A DNA stretch of 64,000 nucleotides from Pseudotamlana haliotis (GCF_008806375.1 NZ_WAAT01000022.1:124001-188000); one strand, 5' to 3'; positions 46,763-55,628 are shown, counted from the stretch's first letter. Program-made: numbers and translations. The notes: generated by a model not told the origin, from the sequence alone.

Positions 46763-48336
46763 TGATGATGACTACAGATTATTTAGTGATTGGTTCAGGG
46801 GTTGCTGGCTTAACTTTTGCCGTGAAAATTGCTGAAAAGTTCCCTGAACGCAAGGTGGTTATCGTTACAAAAGCCAGTGAGGACGAGTCTAATACCAAAT
46901 ATGCCCAAGGAGGTGTGGCTATTGTTTTAAATAAGGAATCTGATTCCTTTAAAAAGCATATTCAAGATACTTTAATAGCTGGCGACGGACTTTGTAATAA
47001 AGAAGTTGTAGAGATGGTGGTTAACGAAGGTCCAGATCGCTTTAAGGAGTTATTACTTTGGGGTGCTAATTTTGATGCCAACGACGCCGGTAAATTTGAC
47101 CTAGGAAAAGAAGGCGGGCATTCAGAATACCGTATCGCACACCATAAAGATATTACAGGTTTTGAAATAGAACGGGCTTTGTTAGCTACAGCACATCAAC
47201 TATCAAATATTTCGATATTACCACATCATTTTGCTATTGATTTAGTGACCAATCACCATATTGAATCTAAAGATTCTAAAGATTTACGTTGTTATGGTGC
47301 TTATGTGATGAACCAAAAATCGGGCGAAATTTTCACCATAAAATCAAATAGTACTTTATTAGCTTCAGGTGGTATAGGCCGAGTGTACGGGCATACTACA
47401 AATCCGGTTATCGCTACAGGTGATGGTGTTGCTATGGCACATCGCGCGAAGGGCCGTATCAAAGACATGGAGTTTATTCAGTTTCATCCCACAGCATTAT
47501 ATGATGCTAAGGGTGAATCGTCTTTTTTAATTTCAGAAGCTGTTAGAGGTTTTGGAGCTATTTTACGAAATGGTAAAGGCTATCGTTTTATGCCTGATTA
47601 CGATGAACGTGCCGAATTGGCTTCTCGCGATATTGTATCTCAAAGCATAGATAATGAGCTTAAAAAATCGGGTGACACTCACGTATTTCTTGATTGTACG
47701 CACCTGGATATGGAAGGCTTTATGGCGCATTTTCCAAATATTTATGAAAAGTGCTTAGAGCATCATATTGACATAAAAACCGATTGGATTCCAGTGGTTC
47801 CGGCTTGCCATTATTTATGTGGTGGCGTAGACGTAGATATGATTGGAAAAACAACCATTGATAATTTATACGCTTGCGGCGAATGTACACGCACAGGATT
47901 ACATGGCGCCAACCGTTTGGCTTCAAACTCTTTGTTAGAAGCTTTGGTATATGCGCATAATATTTATAAAAACCTGTCGGAAGTAGAAAACACGGTGATC
48001 AACGTTGATATTCCAGATTGGGATGATGATGGTACTGTAATTCCTAAAGAACATGTATTGGTGCAGCACAACTTGAAACAAGTGCAAGCCATTATGCGTG
48101 ATTATGTAGGGATTGTGAGATCTAACAAACGTTTAAAAAGTGCTCTCAAACACTTGGATGTGATTTCGAGTGAAGTTGAAGATTTGTATAAAGAATCAAG
48201 AATATCAACCACGCTTTGTGAGCTGAGAAACATGATTAATGTGGCTTATCTTATTATTTGGCAGTCTTTAGAGCGCACCGAAAATAAAGGGGGTTACTAC
48301 AATTTAGATAATATTAAAAAAGAAACGAGGCCTTAA
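46762..48336 (+). CDS. nadB: L-aspartate oxidase
   Basis: A 524-aa flavoenzyme oxidising L-aspartate to iminoaspartate, the substrate of NadA. Seen: N-terminal FAD motif VIGSGVAGLTFAVKIAE, KYAQGGVAIV, the GGHSEYRIAHHKDITG active-site segment, QFHPTALY, HYLCGGVDVD, LYACGECTRTGLHGANRLAS and NSLLEALVYA. Three ATG codons occur in a row (46762, 46765, 46768); the first overlaps the nadA stop (TAATG) and is used here. A terminator stem begins inside the last codons of the gene. Confidence 0.96.
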   Translation: MMMTTDYLVIGSGVAGLTFAVKIAEKFPERKVVIVTKASEDESNTKYAQGGVAIVLNKESDSFKKHIQDTLIAGDGLCNKEVVEMVVNEGPDRFKELLLWGANFDANDAGKFDLGKEGGHSEYRIAHHKDITGFEIERALLATAHQLSNISILPHHFAIDLVTNHHIESKDSKDLRCYGAYVMNQKSGEIFTIKSNSTLLASGGIGRVYGHTTNPVIATGDGVAMAHRAKGRIKDMEFIQFHPTALYDAKGESSFLISEAVRGFGAILRNGKGYRFMPDYDERAELASRDIVSQSIDNELKKSGDTHVFLDCTHLDMEGFMAHFPNIYEKCLEHHIDIKTDWIPVVPACHYLCGGVDVDMIGKTTIDNLYACGECTRTGLHGANRLASNSLLEALVYAHNIYKNLSEVENTVINVDIPDWDDDGTVIPKEHVLVQHNLKQVQAIMRDYVGIVRSNKRLKSALKHLDVISSEVEDLYKESRISTTLCELRNMINVAYLIIWQSLERTENKGGYYNLDNIKKETRP

Positions 48337-48356
48337 TGCGTCTCGTTTCTTTTTTG
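48316..48356 (+). terminator. Terminator overlapping the end of nadB
   Basis: A 14-bp perfect stem, AAAAAAGAAACGAG against CTCGTTTCTTTTTT. Its left arm lies in the last nadB codons and the stop codon (48334-48336) is in the loop. The A-run on the left also lets it stop the converging ssb transcript. Confidence 0.85.
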
Positions 48357-48374
48357 TTTGATGTTCTGTTATGT

Positions 48375-48710
48375 TTATTGCTTCCCGAGCATTAAAAGTT
48401 GGTTGCAAACAACTTCAGTAATATAGCGTTTGACCCCAGATTTGTCATCGTAACTTCTAGTGGTTAATTTACCTTCAATAGCAACTTCTTTACCTTTTGC
48501 AACATACTTCTCAATAGTTTCAGCATGTTTTCCCCAAGCCACAATACTGTGCCATTGGGTGTCTGTAATTTTTTCACCTTTATTGTTGACGTAAATGTCA
48601 TTGGTAGCCAAGTTAAATCGTGCTAATCGTTTTCCCGATTCTAAATTGATGATTTCTGGATCGTTTCCTAGGTTTCCAATTAACTGTACTTTGTTTCTTA
48701 GTGTGCTCAT
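48375..48710 (-). CDS. ssb: Single-stranded DNA-binding protein, short form without acidic tail
   Basis: A 111-aa OB-fold protein: NKVQLIGNLGNDPEI, RLARFNLATND, TQWHSIVAWGKHAETIEKYVAKG, KEVAIEGKLTTRSYDDKSG, TEVVCNQLLMLG. It stops right after the OB fold at LGKQ; the Gly/Pro-rich linker and the acidic DDDIPF-type tip, through which replicative SSB recruits partners, are missing. It may therefore be a second, accessory SSB (repair, transformation or stress) rather than the main one, which should be elsewhere in the genome. CATCTTTG on the minus strand about 80 bases upstream may be its -7 box. Confidence 0.9.
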   Translation of the reverse strand: MSTLRNKVQLIGNLGNDPEIINLESGKRLARFNLATNDIYVNNKGEKITDTQWHSIVAWGKHAETIEKYVAKGKEVAIEGKLTTRSYDDKSGVKRYITEVVCNQLLMLGKQ

Positions 48711-49159
48711 AATTTTTAAGTTTTTATGTTAAACAAGTTATCTGTCTTGTTGAGCTATGTGTTATTGTAGCCTCAGTAAGACATTACAAAGATGCAATGG
48801 CGGTCGTATTTTTGTCGGTAGTTACTTGTTTAAAATCGCTTGTAAATGTTTGTAGTCGTTTGTATACGGGTATTAGGTTGAATATTAGCGTGTTATTTAT
48901 GCTGTGTGGTTGCTATAATTTTGGTAAAGGTTCTCGACTTGTTTTGAATTCTGGTTTAGGTCATGTTGTGTTTTAACGGTGATTTTGGTATTTGGTATCT
49001 CTAATTAGCTGCTGAATGTTATTTATTTTATTTAGACTAAGGTTCGAGCTGATTTTTAATTCTGAAATTCCTAACTTCATTGTGTATATAAGAGGCTAGT
49101 TACAATAGTTTCCTAATTTATCCGTCTCATAGTATTAAAAGCATAACGCCCTCACCAAA
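48711..49159. other. Intergenic region between ssb and the DUF5916 gene
   Basis: The two genes diverge here. On the minus strand CATCTTTG (plus 48787-48794) is a near-consensus -7 box for ssb. No clear promoter for the DUF5916 gene, no coding potential and no repeats were seen in the rest. Confidence 0.35.
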
Positions 49160-51421
49160 ATGTTTGAAAACATAAAAAAAACTACACGTTTAAAAATCGG
49201 TTTAAAACCTGTTTTTAATCTAAGTCTACTATTAGGTCTTCTTGTTTTTTCAAGTTCAAAAACCTTATATGCACAAAAGCGTATTACCGTAAATTATGTA
49301 GTTAGTGATGCCTTCAAAATTGACGGTGTATTAGATGAGGTCATGTGGCAAAAAGCCGTTCCTACCAGTGGTTTTACAGAGTACTTTCCAACCGACAGTA
49401 AACAGGCAGAATATCAAACCGAAATCATGATGCTCTATAACAAAGGTTTCTTATATATAGGTGTTAAAGGTTATGCGCCTGGAAAAGATTACAGAACTCC
49501 TTCATACGAAAGGGATTTTAGCATTAGTGGTGCCGATATTGTTAACCTCATGTTTGATACCTATAGCGATAGGGCTAATGCTTTTTTATTTGGAATTAAT
49601 CCTTTTGGCGTAGAACGTGAAGGTGTTGTTTATGGTGGTGGTGTTACGGGTGATCTTGATTTAAACTGGAATACCAAGTGGGTTGGAGAATCTCAAATGT
49701 ATGATGGTTATTTTATTTCGGAATTAAAAATACCCATGTCTGCTTTTAAATTTAAGGAAGGGATTACATCTTGGAAGTTTTCAGCTATGCGCTCCGATAC
49801 ACAATCCAATACTAAAAGTTCGTGGACACGAGTACCGCAGAATCAAAATCAGCTTAACCTCGGATATTTTGGAGATTTAATCTTTGAAAAACCTTTGGTA
49901 AAAACAAGAAATCCTATTTCTGTGATTCCTTTTGTAACGCCTTCCTATACCAACGAACATTATAAAGGTGAAAAGTCATTTAATTTCAAAGCGGGATTTG
50001 ATGCCAAAATTCCTGTAAAAAGTAGTTTGATGCTCGATTTAACGGTGCTTCCCGATTTCTCGAGTGATGATGTGGTCTCTGGGCAAAATAATGTAACCCA
50101 ATTTGAAATCAAACAAGATGAAACTAGGCTTTTCTTTATAGATAATGGCGATTTATTTAACGGGTTTGGAGAGTCAAATGCGCTAGCTTTCTATTCCCGA
50201 CGCGTAGGGATTGGAAAAGATTCGCTTGGTGAAGACAAGATTGTACCCATTACTGTAGGGGCAAAATTTACAGGAAAAATAAATAATAATTTAAGAATTG
50301 GTGTTTTAGATGTGCAAACTGAAGGGGATGACGAGTATTCCATTGCGGCTAATAATAACCTAGTGGTTGCCGCCGAGCAAAGAGTGTTTAAAAAATCGAA
50401 TATAGGTGCCTTTTTTATTAACCGACAGGCCACCAACTATGACGAGTCACTAACCGGAACTTCATATAATCGCGTTATTGGTTCTGATTTTAATTTCTTT
50501 TCAAAAGACAATAGTGTGGACGGTAAACTGTTTTTTCATAAATCATTCACGCCCGATATCTCTAGTAATGCTATTTCAGCAGGAAATGAATTGAATGTTG
50601 AAAAAAGGGCGTATTCATTGGGGCTCACAACCCAGTATGTTGATGCTGGATTTCAATCTGATCTCGGGTTTACTAAAAGAAAGGATATTTTAAGAGTTAA
50701 CCCTTCTGGAGCTTATAATATGTATCCGAAATCAGAAAAAATAAACACCATTATAGTCGATGCCAGTTATAATGCTTATTGGAGGGCTTCAGGTGATATG
50801 CCGCTTTCAGAAAAATATACGGCTTTAGGCGCTGAAATCAACTTTACAAGTGGTGCTTCAATTGGTTTGCAAGGTACCAATGCCTATGAGTATTTATACA
50901 GTTCATTTGATCCCCTTGGAGATAAGGGGTCGGGTGATCCTATACCTGTTGGTGGTTATCATATGAATTATTTAGATCTCGATTACAATACAGATAGACG
51001 GAAAGCCTTTTGGTTAGAAGGAACGACTAGATATGGCGCTTTTTATACGGGAAATAAGTTCACAACAGACGTTACATTGCAGTATCGCTATCAACCCTTT
51101 TTCTATGTGGCCTTACAGCTTCAGTATGATGATATAAGGTTGCCTGAACCGTATTCTTCTGGGCAAATTTGGTATTTAGGACCAACAATAAATGTCACAT
51201 TTTCTAAAACGTTATTTTTTAATACCGATGTACAGTATAGTTCTCAGTCTAATTATTTTTTACTAGTGTCAAGATTACAATGGCGCTATGCTCCGCTATC
51301 TGATATTTTTCTAACCTATACTGATACCGATACCACAGCGCCTTTTGAACTTTTTGAACGTGGCATTTACTTAAAAATCACCTATTGGTTGGATATTAAG
51401 CGGAAGAACAAGAAAAAATAG
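49160..51421 (+). CDS. DUF5916 family protein with CBM9-like N-terminal domain
   Basis: A 753-aa secreted protein (signal ending TLYAQ). The N-terminal third is a family-9 carbohydrate-binding-like sandwich (FKIDGVLDEVMWQKA, LYNKGFLYIGVKGYAP, YFISELKIPMSAFKF). The rest is DUF5916, predicted as an outer-membrane beta-barrel: DLTVLPDFSSDDVVSGQNN, QFEIKQDETRLFFIDNGDLF, ALAFYSRRVGI, then many amphipathic strands, ending GIYLKITYWLDI. The usual motif of the family is 'NPDFSQVEAD...FPERRPFF'; here Pro-Asp-Phe-Ser and Phe-Phe are kept but the ERRP part is altered (ETRLFF). Function unknown; some members accompany peptidases. It stands alone. Confidence 0.82.
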   Translation: MFENIKKTTRLKIGLKPVFNLSLLLGLLVFSSSKTLYAQKRITVNYVVSDAFKIDGVLDEVMWQKAVPTSGFTEYFPTDSKQAEYQTEIMMLYNKGFLYIGVKGYAPGKDYRTPSYERDFSISGADIVNLMFDTYSDRANAFLFGINPFGVEREGVVYGGGVTGDLDLNWNTKWVGESQMYDGYFISELKIPMSAFKFKEGITSWKFSAMRSDTQSNTKSSWTRVPQNQNQLNLGYFGDLIFEKPLVKTRNPISVIPFVTPSYTNEHYKGEKSFNFKAGFDAKIPVKSSLMLDLTVLPDFSSDDVVSGQNNVTQFEIKQDETRLFFIDNGDLFNGFGESNALAFYSRRVGIGKDSLGEDKIVPITVGAKFTGKINNNLRIGVLDVQTEGDDEYSIAANNNLVVAAEQRVFKKSNIGAFFINRQATNYDESLTGTSYNRVIGSDFNFFSKDNSVDGKLFFHKSFTPDISSNAISAGNELNVEKRAYSLGLTTQYVDAGFQSDLGFTKRKDILRVNPSGAYNMYPKSEKINTIIVDASYNAYWRASGDMPLSEKYTALGAEINFTSGASIGLQGTNAYEYLYSSFDPLGDKGSGDPIPVGGYHMNYLDLDYNTDRRKAFWLEGTTRYGAFYTGNKFTTDVTLQYRYQPFFYVALQLQYDDIRLPEPYSSGQIWYLGPTINVTFSKTLFFNTDVQYSSQSNYFLLVSRLQWRYAPLSDIFLTYTDTDTTAPFELFERGIYLKITYWLDIKRKNKKK

Positions 51422-51439
51422 TTTGGTGTTTAACGCTAG

Positions 51440-51458
51440 CGCTCGTTTTTAACGAGTG
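51440..51458 (+). other. Short hairpin after the DUF5916 gene
   Basis: CGCTCGTT and AACGAGTG pair (8 bp, one wobble) around TTT, 19 bases past the stop. There is no T-run, so termination is doubtful; it could be part of a dispersed intergenic repeat. Confidence 0.35.
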
Positions 51459-51618
51459 CCGTCAAGACTAGGAAAAGCAAGAGATACCTTGATTTCTTAT
51501 CTGAAGTCTCAAGGAAAATTAAGGTCTGAAGTGCTAATGTATAATAAGTAGGTTTTTTCGTATATTTCGTTTAGAAATTTAAGGAAGGTATCATGCCGAT
51601 AAAGAAAATGCAGTAGTC

Positions 51619-51969
51619 ATGGAAAAAAAGTGCTTAGAATGTGGTGATAAAATTAGAGGACGTATCGATAAAAAATTCTGTAATGATGGCTGTCGTAATA
51701 GTTATAATAATCGGGTAAACAAAGACAGTAAGAACCTCATTCGGAATACCAATAACCGCTTGCGTAAAAACTACAGAATTTTAGAAATGCTAAACCCTAA
51801 TCAAAAAACCAAAACCTCAAGAGCAAAAATGATTGAGGCAGGTTTTGATTTTAATTACTTCACCAGTATTTATACCACTAAAGCTAAAACCGTATATTAT
51901 TTTGTTTACGATCAAGGCTATTTACCTTTAGAAAATGATTATTATGCACTAGTAAAGCGTGAGGGGTAA
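51619..51969 (+). CDS. Small zinc-ribbon protein
   Basis: A 116-aa basic protein. The N-terminus carries a zinc-ribbon: CLECG, then KKFCNDGCRNSYNNR (four Cys in C-x2-C...C-x3-C form). It continues with a basic helix (NLIRNTNNRLRKNYRILEML) and a C-terminal part with TKAKTVYYFVYDQGYLPLENDYYALVKR. The shape resembles short DUF2116-like zinc-ribbon proteins seen in Flavobacteriaceae; a nucleic-acid or protein contact role is plausible but unproven. It is followed after 16 bases by a VOC-family gene. Confidence 0.7.
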   Translation: MEKKCLECGDKIRGRIDKKFCNDGCRNSYNNRVNKDSKNLIRNTNNRLRKNYRILEMLNPNQKTKTSRAKMIEAGFDFNYFTSIYTTKAKTVYYFVYDQGYLPLENDYYALVKREG

Positions 51970-51985
51970 ATTAAAATAGGCAACT

Positions 51986-52378
51986 ATGAAATTTGATAGA
52001 ACAGGAATCATATTATACACTATAGAATATAAAAAATGTAAAGCGTTTTATGAAGAGGTTCTCGAGCTTCCTAAACTATTTGAAAACGAGGTTTTGACTT
52101 GTTTTGAATTAGGAGATACTTATTTATTGGTGGAACTTGATTTAGATTATAATGGAGAAGGTTCAGGTGAGAGTCGGATAAAAACATGTTTGCGAATGAA
52201 CGTATCTAATGTTAGGCATTTTGCAGATAAGTTAATATCAAAAGGTGTTGATGTGAAGTATCAAGAATTTTCTTGGGGAACCATCGCTAAATTTTTCGAC
52301 CCTGACGGAAATTTATGTGCTTTTAAGGATTCTGAGAAATTTGAGAAGCAAATTGAAGACTTTAAATTGTTGAAATAA
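51986..52378 (+). CDS. VOC family (glyoxalase/bleomycin resistance-like) protein
   Basis: A 130-aa single-module VOC protein: RTGIILYTIEYKKCKAFYEEVLELP, TCFELGDTYLLVELD, LRMNVSNVRHFADKLISKGVDV, and WGTIAKFFDPDGNLCAFKDSEKF. The final 'DPDGN..xF' block is the standard family end, but the usual metal Glu is replaced by Ala-Phe (CAFKD), so metal binding may be altered. Probably cotranscribed with the zinc-ribbon gene. Substrate unknown. Confidence 0.78.
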   Translation: MKFDRTGIILYTIEYKKCKAFYEEVLELPKLFENEVLTCFELGDTYLLVELDLDYNGEGSGESRIKTCLRMNVSNVRHFADKLISKGVDVKYQEFSWGTIAKFFDPDGNLCAFKDSEKFEKQIEDFKLLK

Positions 52379-52391
52379 ATCCACCTTAATC

Positions 52392-52428
52392 ATAAAAAAA
52401 GCCTCTAACTTTAAAAATTAGAAGCTTA
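52392..52428 (-). terminator. Terminator of the CBS gene
   Basis: AAGCCTCTAA and TTAGAAGCTT pair with one mismatch (9-nt loop); on the minus strand the stem is followed by seven T. It lies 26 bases past the CBS stop. Confidence 0.6.
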
Positions 52429-52453
52429 ATTAAAATTGCAGTGCATAAAATTG

Positions 52454-52921
52454 TTATTTCCAAGTTTGACCTTTTATGGTCATAGCGGCTTTTAAAATAT
52501 CTTTTTGGCTAATTTGACCTATTAACTTTCCTTTTTTTACTATTGGAAATCTTCTACGTTTGGATTCTAAGAACTTTTTGGCGGCATCAAATATATTCAT
52601 GTCACCATCAATAGTTTCAACATCGGTAATCATGTGTTTGTCAATAGTTAAGTCTTGTAAAGGCATGTTGTAGTAGCGGCTTTCACTTAATTGCTTAATG
52701 CAATCGCCTTCAGAAATGATACCTACAAGTTCATTTTTCCTATTAACCACTGGCCCGCCAGAAATCCTATTTCTAATTAATGATTGAATCACGCTTTCAA
52801 CAGTTTGATGTGGTTGAAAGGTAATCAGGTTCGTACTCATGTAATCACTAACGGTTAGTGATGGTGTTGTGGTGGTATTTTTGGAGCGCCTTCTGGCTCC
52901 TATAAAGCTCTTTATCCCCAT
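52454..52921 (-). CDS. Protein with two CBS domains
   Basis: A 155-aa cytoplasmic protein made of a basic N-terminus (GARRRSKN) and a CBS pair: VSDYMSTNLITFQPHQTV...GGPVVNRKNELVGIISEGD (about 24-75) and HMITDVETIDGDMNIFDAA...RFPIVKKGKLIGQISQKDIL (about 93-147). CBS pairs bind adenine nucleotides and sense energy state. With no attached catalytic domain the target is unknown. Confidence 0.88.
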   Translation of the reverse strand: MGIKSFIGARRRSKNTTTTPSLTVSDYMSTNLITFQPHQTVESVIQSLIRNRISGGPVVNRKNELVGIISEGDCIKQLSESRYYNMPLQDLTIDKHMITDVETIDGDMNIFDAAKKFLESKRRRFPIVKKGKLIGQISQKDILKAAMTIKGQTWK

Positions 52922-53333
52922 AGTAGTTTGAATTTTGGTAATTCTAAATATAGGGTTTAATTTTTAGAATTCCTAAAATTTATGAATATAAGTTGTTGTA
53001 AAACATGTGAATAGCAGATTTGGTTGTGGTTTGTAGGTAGTGTTTGTTAAATGCTTATGAAGATCATAGGAGGAGTCGAAGCCTTATGTGCTTAACAAAA
53101 ATGGTTTCTCGCCAAGATTCTAACCAGCAAAATGGATGACGTAAAAAATCAGTAAAAATTAGTGTCTAAAAAAAACTTTGTGAGTCTCTGTGTAATCTCC
53201 GCGGAGCTCTGCGTAATAGCTATTTTAGAATTTTTATCTGTGAAAATCTGTGCAATCTGTGTCTAGAAAATCAACGCAAGAGTAGGCAACCAACAACCAA
53301 TAACCAGTAACCAGTAACTAAAACACCTCTGTT
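52922..53333. repeat. Intergenic region with degenerate tandem repeats
   Basis: Two repeat styles are seen. At about 53165-53270, words such as GAGTCTCTGTGTAATCTC, GAGCTCTGCGTAAT, ATCTGTGAAAATCTGTG and CAATCTGTGTCTAGA follow one another; such CTCTGCG/ATCTGTG strings recur around small mobile genes in many bacteria. At about 53288-53322, AACCAACAACC, AATAACC and AGTAACC repeat in a 7-10 base rhythm. No gene of a mobile element remains. The stretch 52930-53150 shows nothing recognisable. Confidence 0.55.
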
Positions 53334-53858
53334 TTACTGGGGTTTTTGAACATTAATCCCATCAAATTCTATTTTCTTGTTAAGCTGTAGGTTAAAATTA
53401 GAAAAGGCTACTAAAAGTTCTTTAGTGCTAAGAGTGAGTTCTTCTTCACTTGTTGAACCTAAGTTGTAAAGACTTTCAAATTTATAAAACTTTGTTTCTA
53501 AGGCCAGAATTCTCGCTGAAATTGAAGGTGTTTTTACGGTTTCAGGCGTATGATTTTTTAATGCTTTAAAGGTCTCCTTTAAATCCTTCTCGTTGTCTTT
53601 AAAATAAGAGAAATTACCGTCCTCCACTTTTGTTACAATATCTTGTAGTTTGAAATACTCGGTCCAATCTTTAATAATGGTGCGCACCTCACCGTCTAAA
53701 GTGAATTCTGTTAAATTTAAGTTTTCTATGTCTTCTTCGGAGACTACTTGACTATTGTCAACCACAGGTTCAGCCAACGTATTATCGTCTTGATCGCTTT
53801 TACAAGCTGAAAACCATAATAATATACCAAGTGCCAAAAAGATTTGAGTGCGCATCAT
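53334..53858 (-). CDS. Small lipoprotein of unknown function
   Basis: A 174-aa lipoprotein: signal with lipobox LLWFSACKS (Cys19), a Ser/Asp/Val-rich linker, then a mostly helical, charged domain (EVRTIIKDWTEYFKLQDIVTKVE, DLKETFKALKNHTPETV, ARILALETKFYKFESLYNL, ELLVAFSNFNLQLNKKIEFD). The helical pattern suggests a small four-helix fold. I do not recognise the family. A consensus -7 box lies 24 bases upstream, so it is a single gene. Confidence 0.75.
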   Translation of the reverse strand: MMRTQIFLALGILLWFSACKSDQDDNTLAEPVVDNSQVVSEEDIENLNLTEFTLDGEVRTIIKDWTEYFKLQDIVTKVEDGNFSYFKDNEKDLKETFKALKNHTPETVKTPSISARILALETKFYKFESLYNLGSTSEEELTLSTKELLVAFSNFNLQLNKKIEFDGINVQKPQ

Positions 53859-53881
53859 TTTAATTTTAATACAATAGGTTA

Positions 53882-53889
53882 CAAAGATA
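53882..53889 (-). promoter_or_regulatory. -7 box of the small lipoprotein gene
   Basis: On the minus strand TATCTTTG, a full match to TAnnTTTG, lies 24 bases before the start codon. Confidence 0.55.
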
Positions 53890-53978
53890 TAGGAATAGTT
53901 GCTTTAATAAAATTGAACGTTGCTGCCATATTAAGAATATTTTGGGTTTTTGATAGATTATTTCTAGTGAAATCTTAT

Positions 53979-53986
53979 TATTTTTG
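53979..53986 (+). promoter_or_regulatory. -7 box of the threonine dehydrogenase gene
   Basis: TATTTTTG fully matches TAnnTTTG, 27 bases before the ATG. A TTTG at 53949-53952 is upstream at a somewhat long spacing of 26. Confidence 0.48.
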
Positions 53987-54012
53987 AAAATTCTTCATAA
54001 ACAGGATGATTA

Positions 54013-54963
54013 ATGAGCTCTAAAATATTAATAATTGGTGCCTGCGGGCAGATTGGATCAGAACTAACATTTAAGTTGCGAAGCATTTACGGAGACGATA
54101 ATGTGGTGGCCAGTGATATTAGTTACAGCAATTTAGAAATTGTAAATTCTGGTCTTTTTGAAATTGTAGATGCCAAAGATTATGCGAGCGTAAAAACTTG
54201 TGTTGAAAAATTTAGTATTGATACTGTTTATTTAATGGCAGCCATGTTAAGTGCTACGGGAGAAAAATTCCCTATGGAAGCATGGGATTTAAATATGACC
54301 TCCTTGTTTAATGTTTTAAACCTGGCTAAAGATAATTTTATTAAAAAGGTGTTTTGGCCTTCTAGCATCGCGGTTTTTGGAACTACAACGCCTAAGGAAT
54401 ACACGCCGCAGTACACCATTATGGAGCCAACCACTGTTTACGGGATGACCAAACAAGTTGGAGAGCGCTGGTGTGAATATTATTTTACTAAATATCAGGT
54501 AGATGTGAGAAGTATACGCTACCCAGGAATTATTAGCTGGAAAACTTTGCCGGGAGGCGGAACAACCGATTATGCTGTTGAAATTTATCATGAGGCCATA
54601 AAAAACAAATCTTATGAATGCTTTTTAAAACCAGATAGCGAATTGCCCATGATGTTTATGGATGATGCGATAAAAGCGACGGTAGATATCATGCAAGCCG
54701 AATCTGAAGATATAAAAATTAGGTCTTCTTATAATTTGTCGGCAACAAGTTTTACTCCTCAAGAGGTTGCCGAATCGATTAAAAAACACATTCCGGAGTT
54801 TGAAATTAGTTATAATCCTGATTACCGACAGGAAATAGCCAACAGTTGGCCAAAAAATATAAACGATTCTTATGCCCGCCAGGATTGGAAATGGAGACAT
54901 CAGTTTTCTTTAGATGATATCACCGATGAGATGTTATTGCAGTTGAATAAAAAATATAATTAA
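54013..54963 (+). CDS. tdh: L-threonine 3-dehydrogenase, SDR type
   Basis: A 316-aa NAD-dependent short-chain dehydrogenase oxidising L-threonine to 2-amino-3-ketobutyrate. Seen: N-terminal LIIGACGQIGSELT (GxxGxxG), the AAMLSATGEK segment, catalytic YGMTK (Tyr and Lys of the SDR triad) with Ser in WPSSIAVFG, and the block YPGIISWKTLPGGGTTDYAV, which distinguishes SDR-type threonine dehydrogenases from sugar epimerases. Length is right for that group. The zinc-type Tdh of E. coli is unrelated. The downstream HupE-like gene has its own promoter inside the end of this gene. Confidence 0.88.
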   Translation: MSSKILIIGACGQIGSELTFKLRSIYGDDNVVASDISYSNLEIVNSGLFEIVDAKDYASVKTCVEKFSIDTVYLMAAMLSATGEKFPMEAWDLNMTSLFNVLNLAKDNFIKKVFWPSSIAVFGTTTPKEYTPQYTIMEPTTVYGMTKQVGERWCEYYFTKYQVDVRSIRYPGIISWKTLPGGGTTDYAVEIYHEAIKNKSYECFLKPDSELPMMFMDDAIKATVDIMQAESEDIKIRSSYNLSATSFTPQEVAESIKKHIPEFEISYNPDYRQEIANSWPKNINDSYARQDWKWRHQFSLDDITDEMLLQLNKKYN

Positions 54964-54968
54964 TTACA

Positions 54969-54976
54969 TATCTTTG
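54969..54976 (+). promoter_or_regulatory. -7 box of the HupE/UreJ-like gene
   Basis: TATCTTTG is a perfect -7 consensus 23 bases before the ATG at 54999; a TTG at 54943, inside the tdh 3' end, is a possible -33 element at a long spacing. Confidence 0.55.
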
Positions 54977-54998
54977 GAACTCCCAAATTGAAAATACT

Positions 54999-55589
54999 AT
55001 GCTTGAAAATTTTTGGTTTAATGTTGAATACGGTATCAACCACGTGCTTGATATTAATGCTTACGATCATGTTTTATTTTTAATCGTTTTGGCGGTTCCG
55101 TATTTGTTTAAAGACTGGAAGCGCGTGTTGCTTCTGGTAACTATGTTTACTTTAGGACATACCTTATCTTTAATTTTAGCAAGCTATGGTGTGGTTAGTG
55201 TGAATGCGGCTATTGTTGAGTTTTTAATCCCGATTACCATTCTTGTTGTGGCTCTTTTTAATGTGTTTACTGCTGGTAAAGGTGCGCAAAAAGAAAAGGT
55301 TGGGGTTTTGTTTTTATCCACTTTGTTTTTTGGTTTGATTCACGGACTAGGCTTTGCTAGAGAATTTAGAATGCTTTTAGGAGACTCTGATAATAAGCTA
55401 TTATTACTCTTAGAATTTGCCTTAGGTATTGAAATTGCTCAAGTCATTATCGTGTTTTTAGTGCTGTTTCTAGGTTATCTTGTTCAAACCATCTTTAGGT
55501 TCTCTAAGCGTGACTGGGTTATGGTAATTTCGGCGGTAGTGGTTGGTTTAGTGATTCCTATGATTTTGAATAGCGACTTCTTAGCTTAA
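54999..55589 (+). CDS. HupE/UreJ-like membrane protein
   Basis: A 196-aa inner-membrane protein with about six hydrophobic segments. The family marks are seen: NVEYGINHVLDINAYDHVLF near the start (His/Asp-His pattern), TLGHTLSLILASYG and FGLIHGLGFAREFRML. HupE/UreJ proteins of other bacteria mediate nickel or cobalt uptake, but this truncated Bacteroidota group (HupE/UreJ_2) is found without hydrogenase or urease genes, and none are nearby. The substrate is therefore open. The conserved histidines are compatible with metal binding. Confidence 0.8.
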   Translation: MLENFWFNVEYGINHVLDINAYDHVLFLIVLAVPYLFKDWKRVLLLVTMFTLGHTLSLILASYGVVSVNAAIVEFLIPITILVVALFNVFTAGKGAQKEKVGVLFLSTLFFGLIHGLGFAREFRMLLGDSDNKLLLLLEFALGIEIAQVIIVFLVLFLGYLVQTIFRFSKRDWVMVISAVVVGLVIPMILNSDFLA

Positions 55590-55628
55590 AATATTCTTAA
55601 ATTTTATCGGTCTGACGTTGTAATTAAA

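Noticed and set aside
53160-53330. Possible CRISPR array or tandem-repeat locus
   Set aside because: Words differ in length and spacing, there are no regular spacers and no cas genes nearby.
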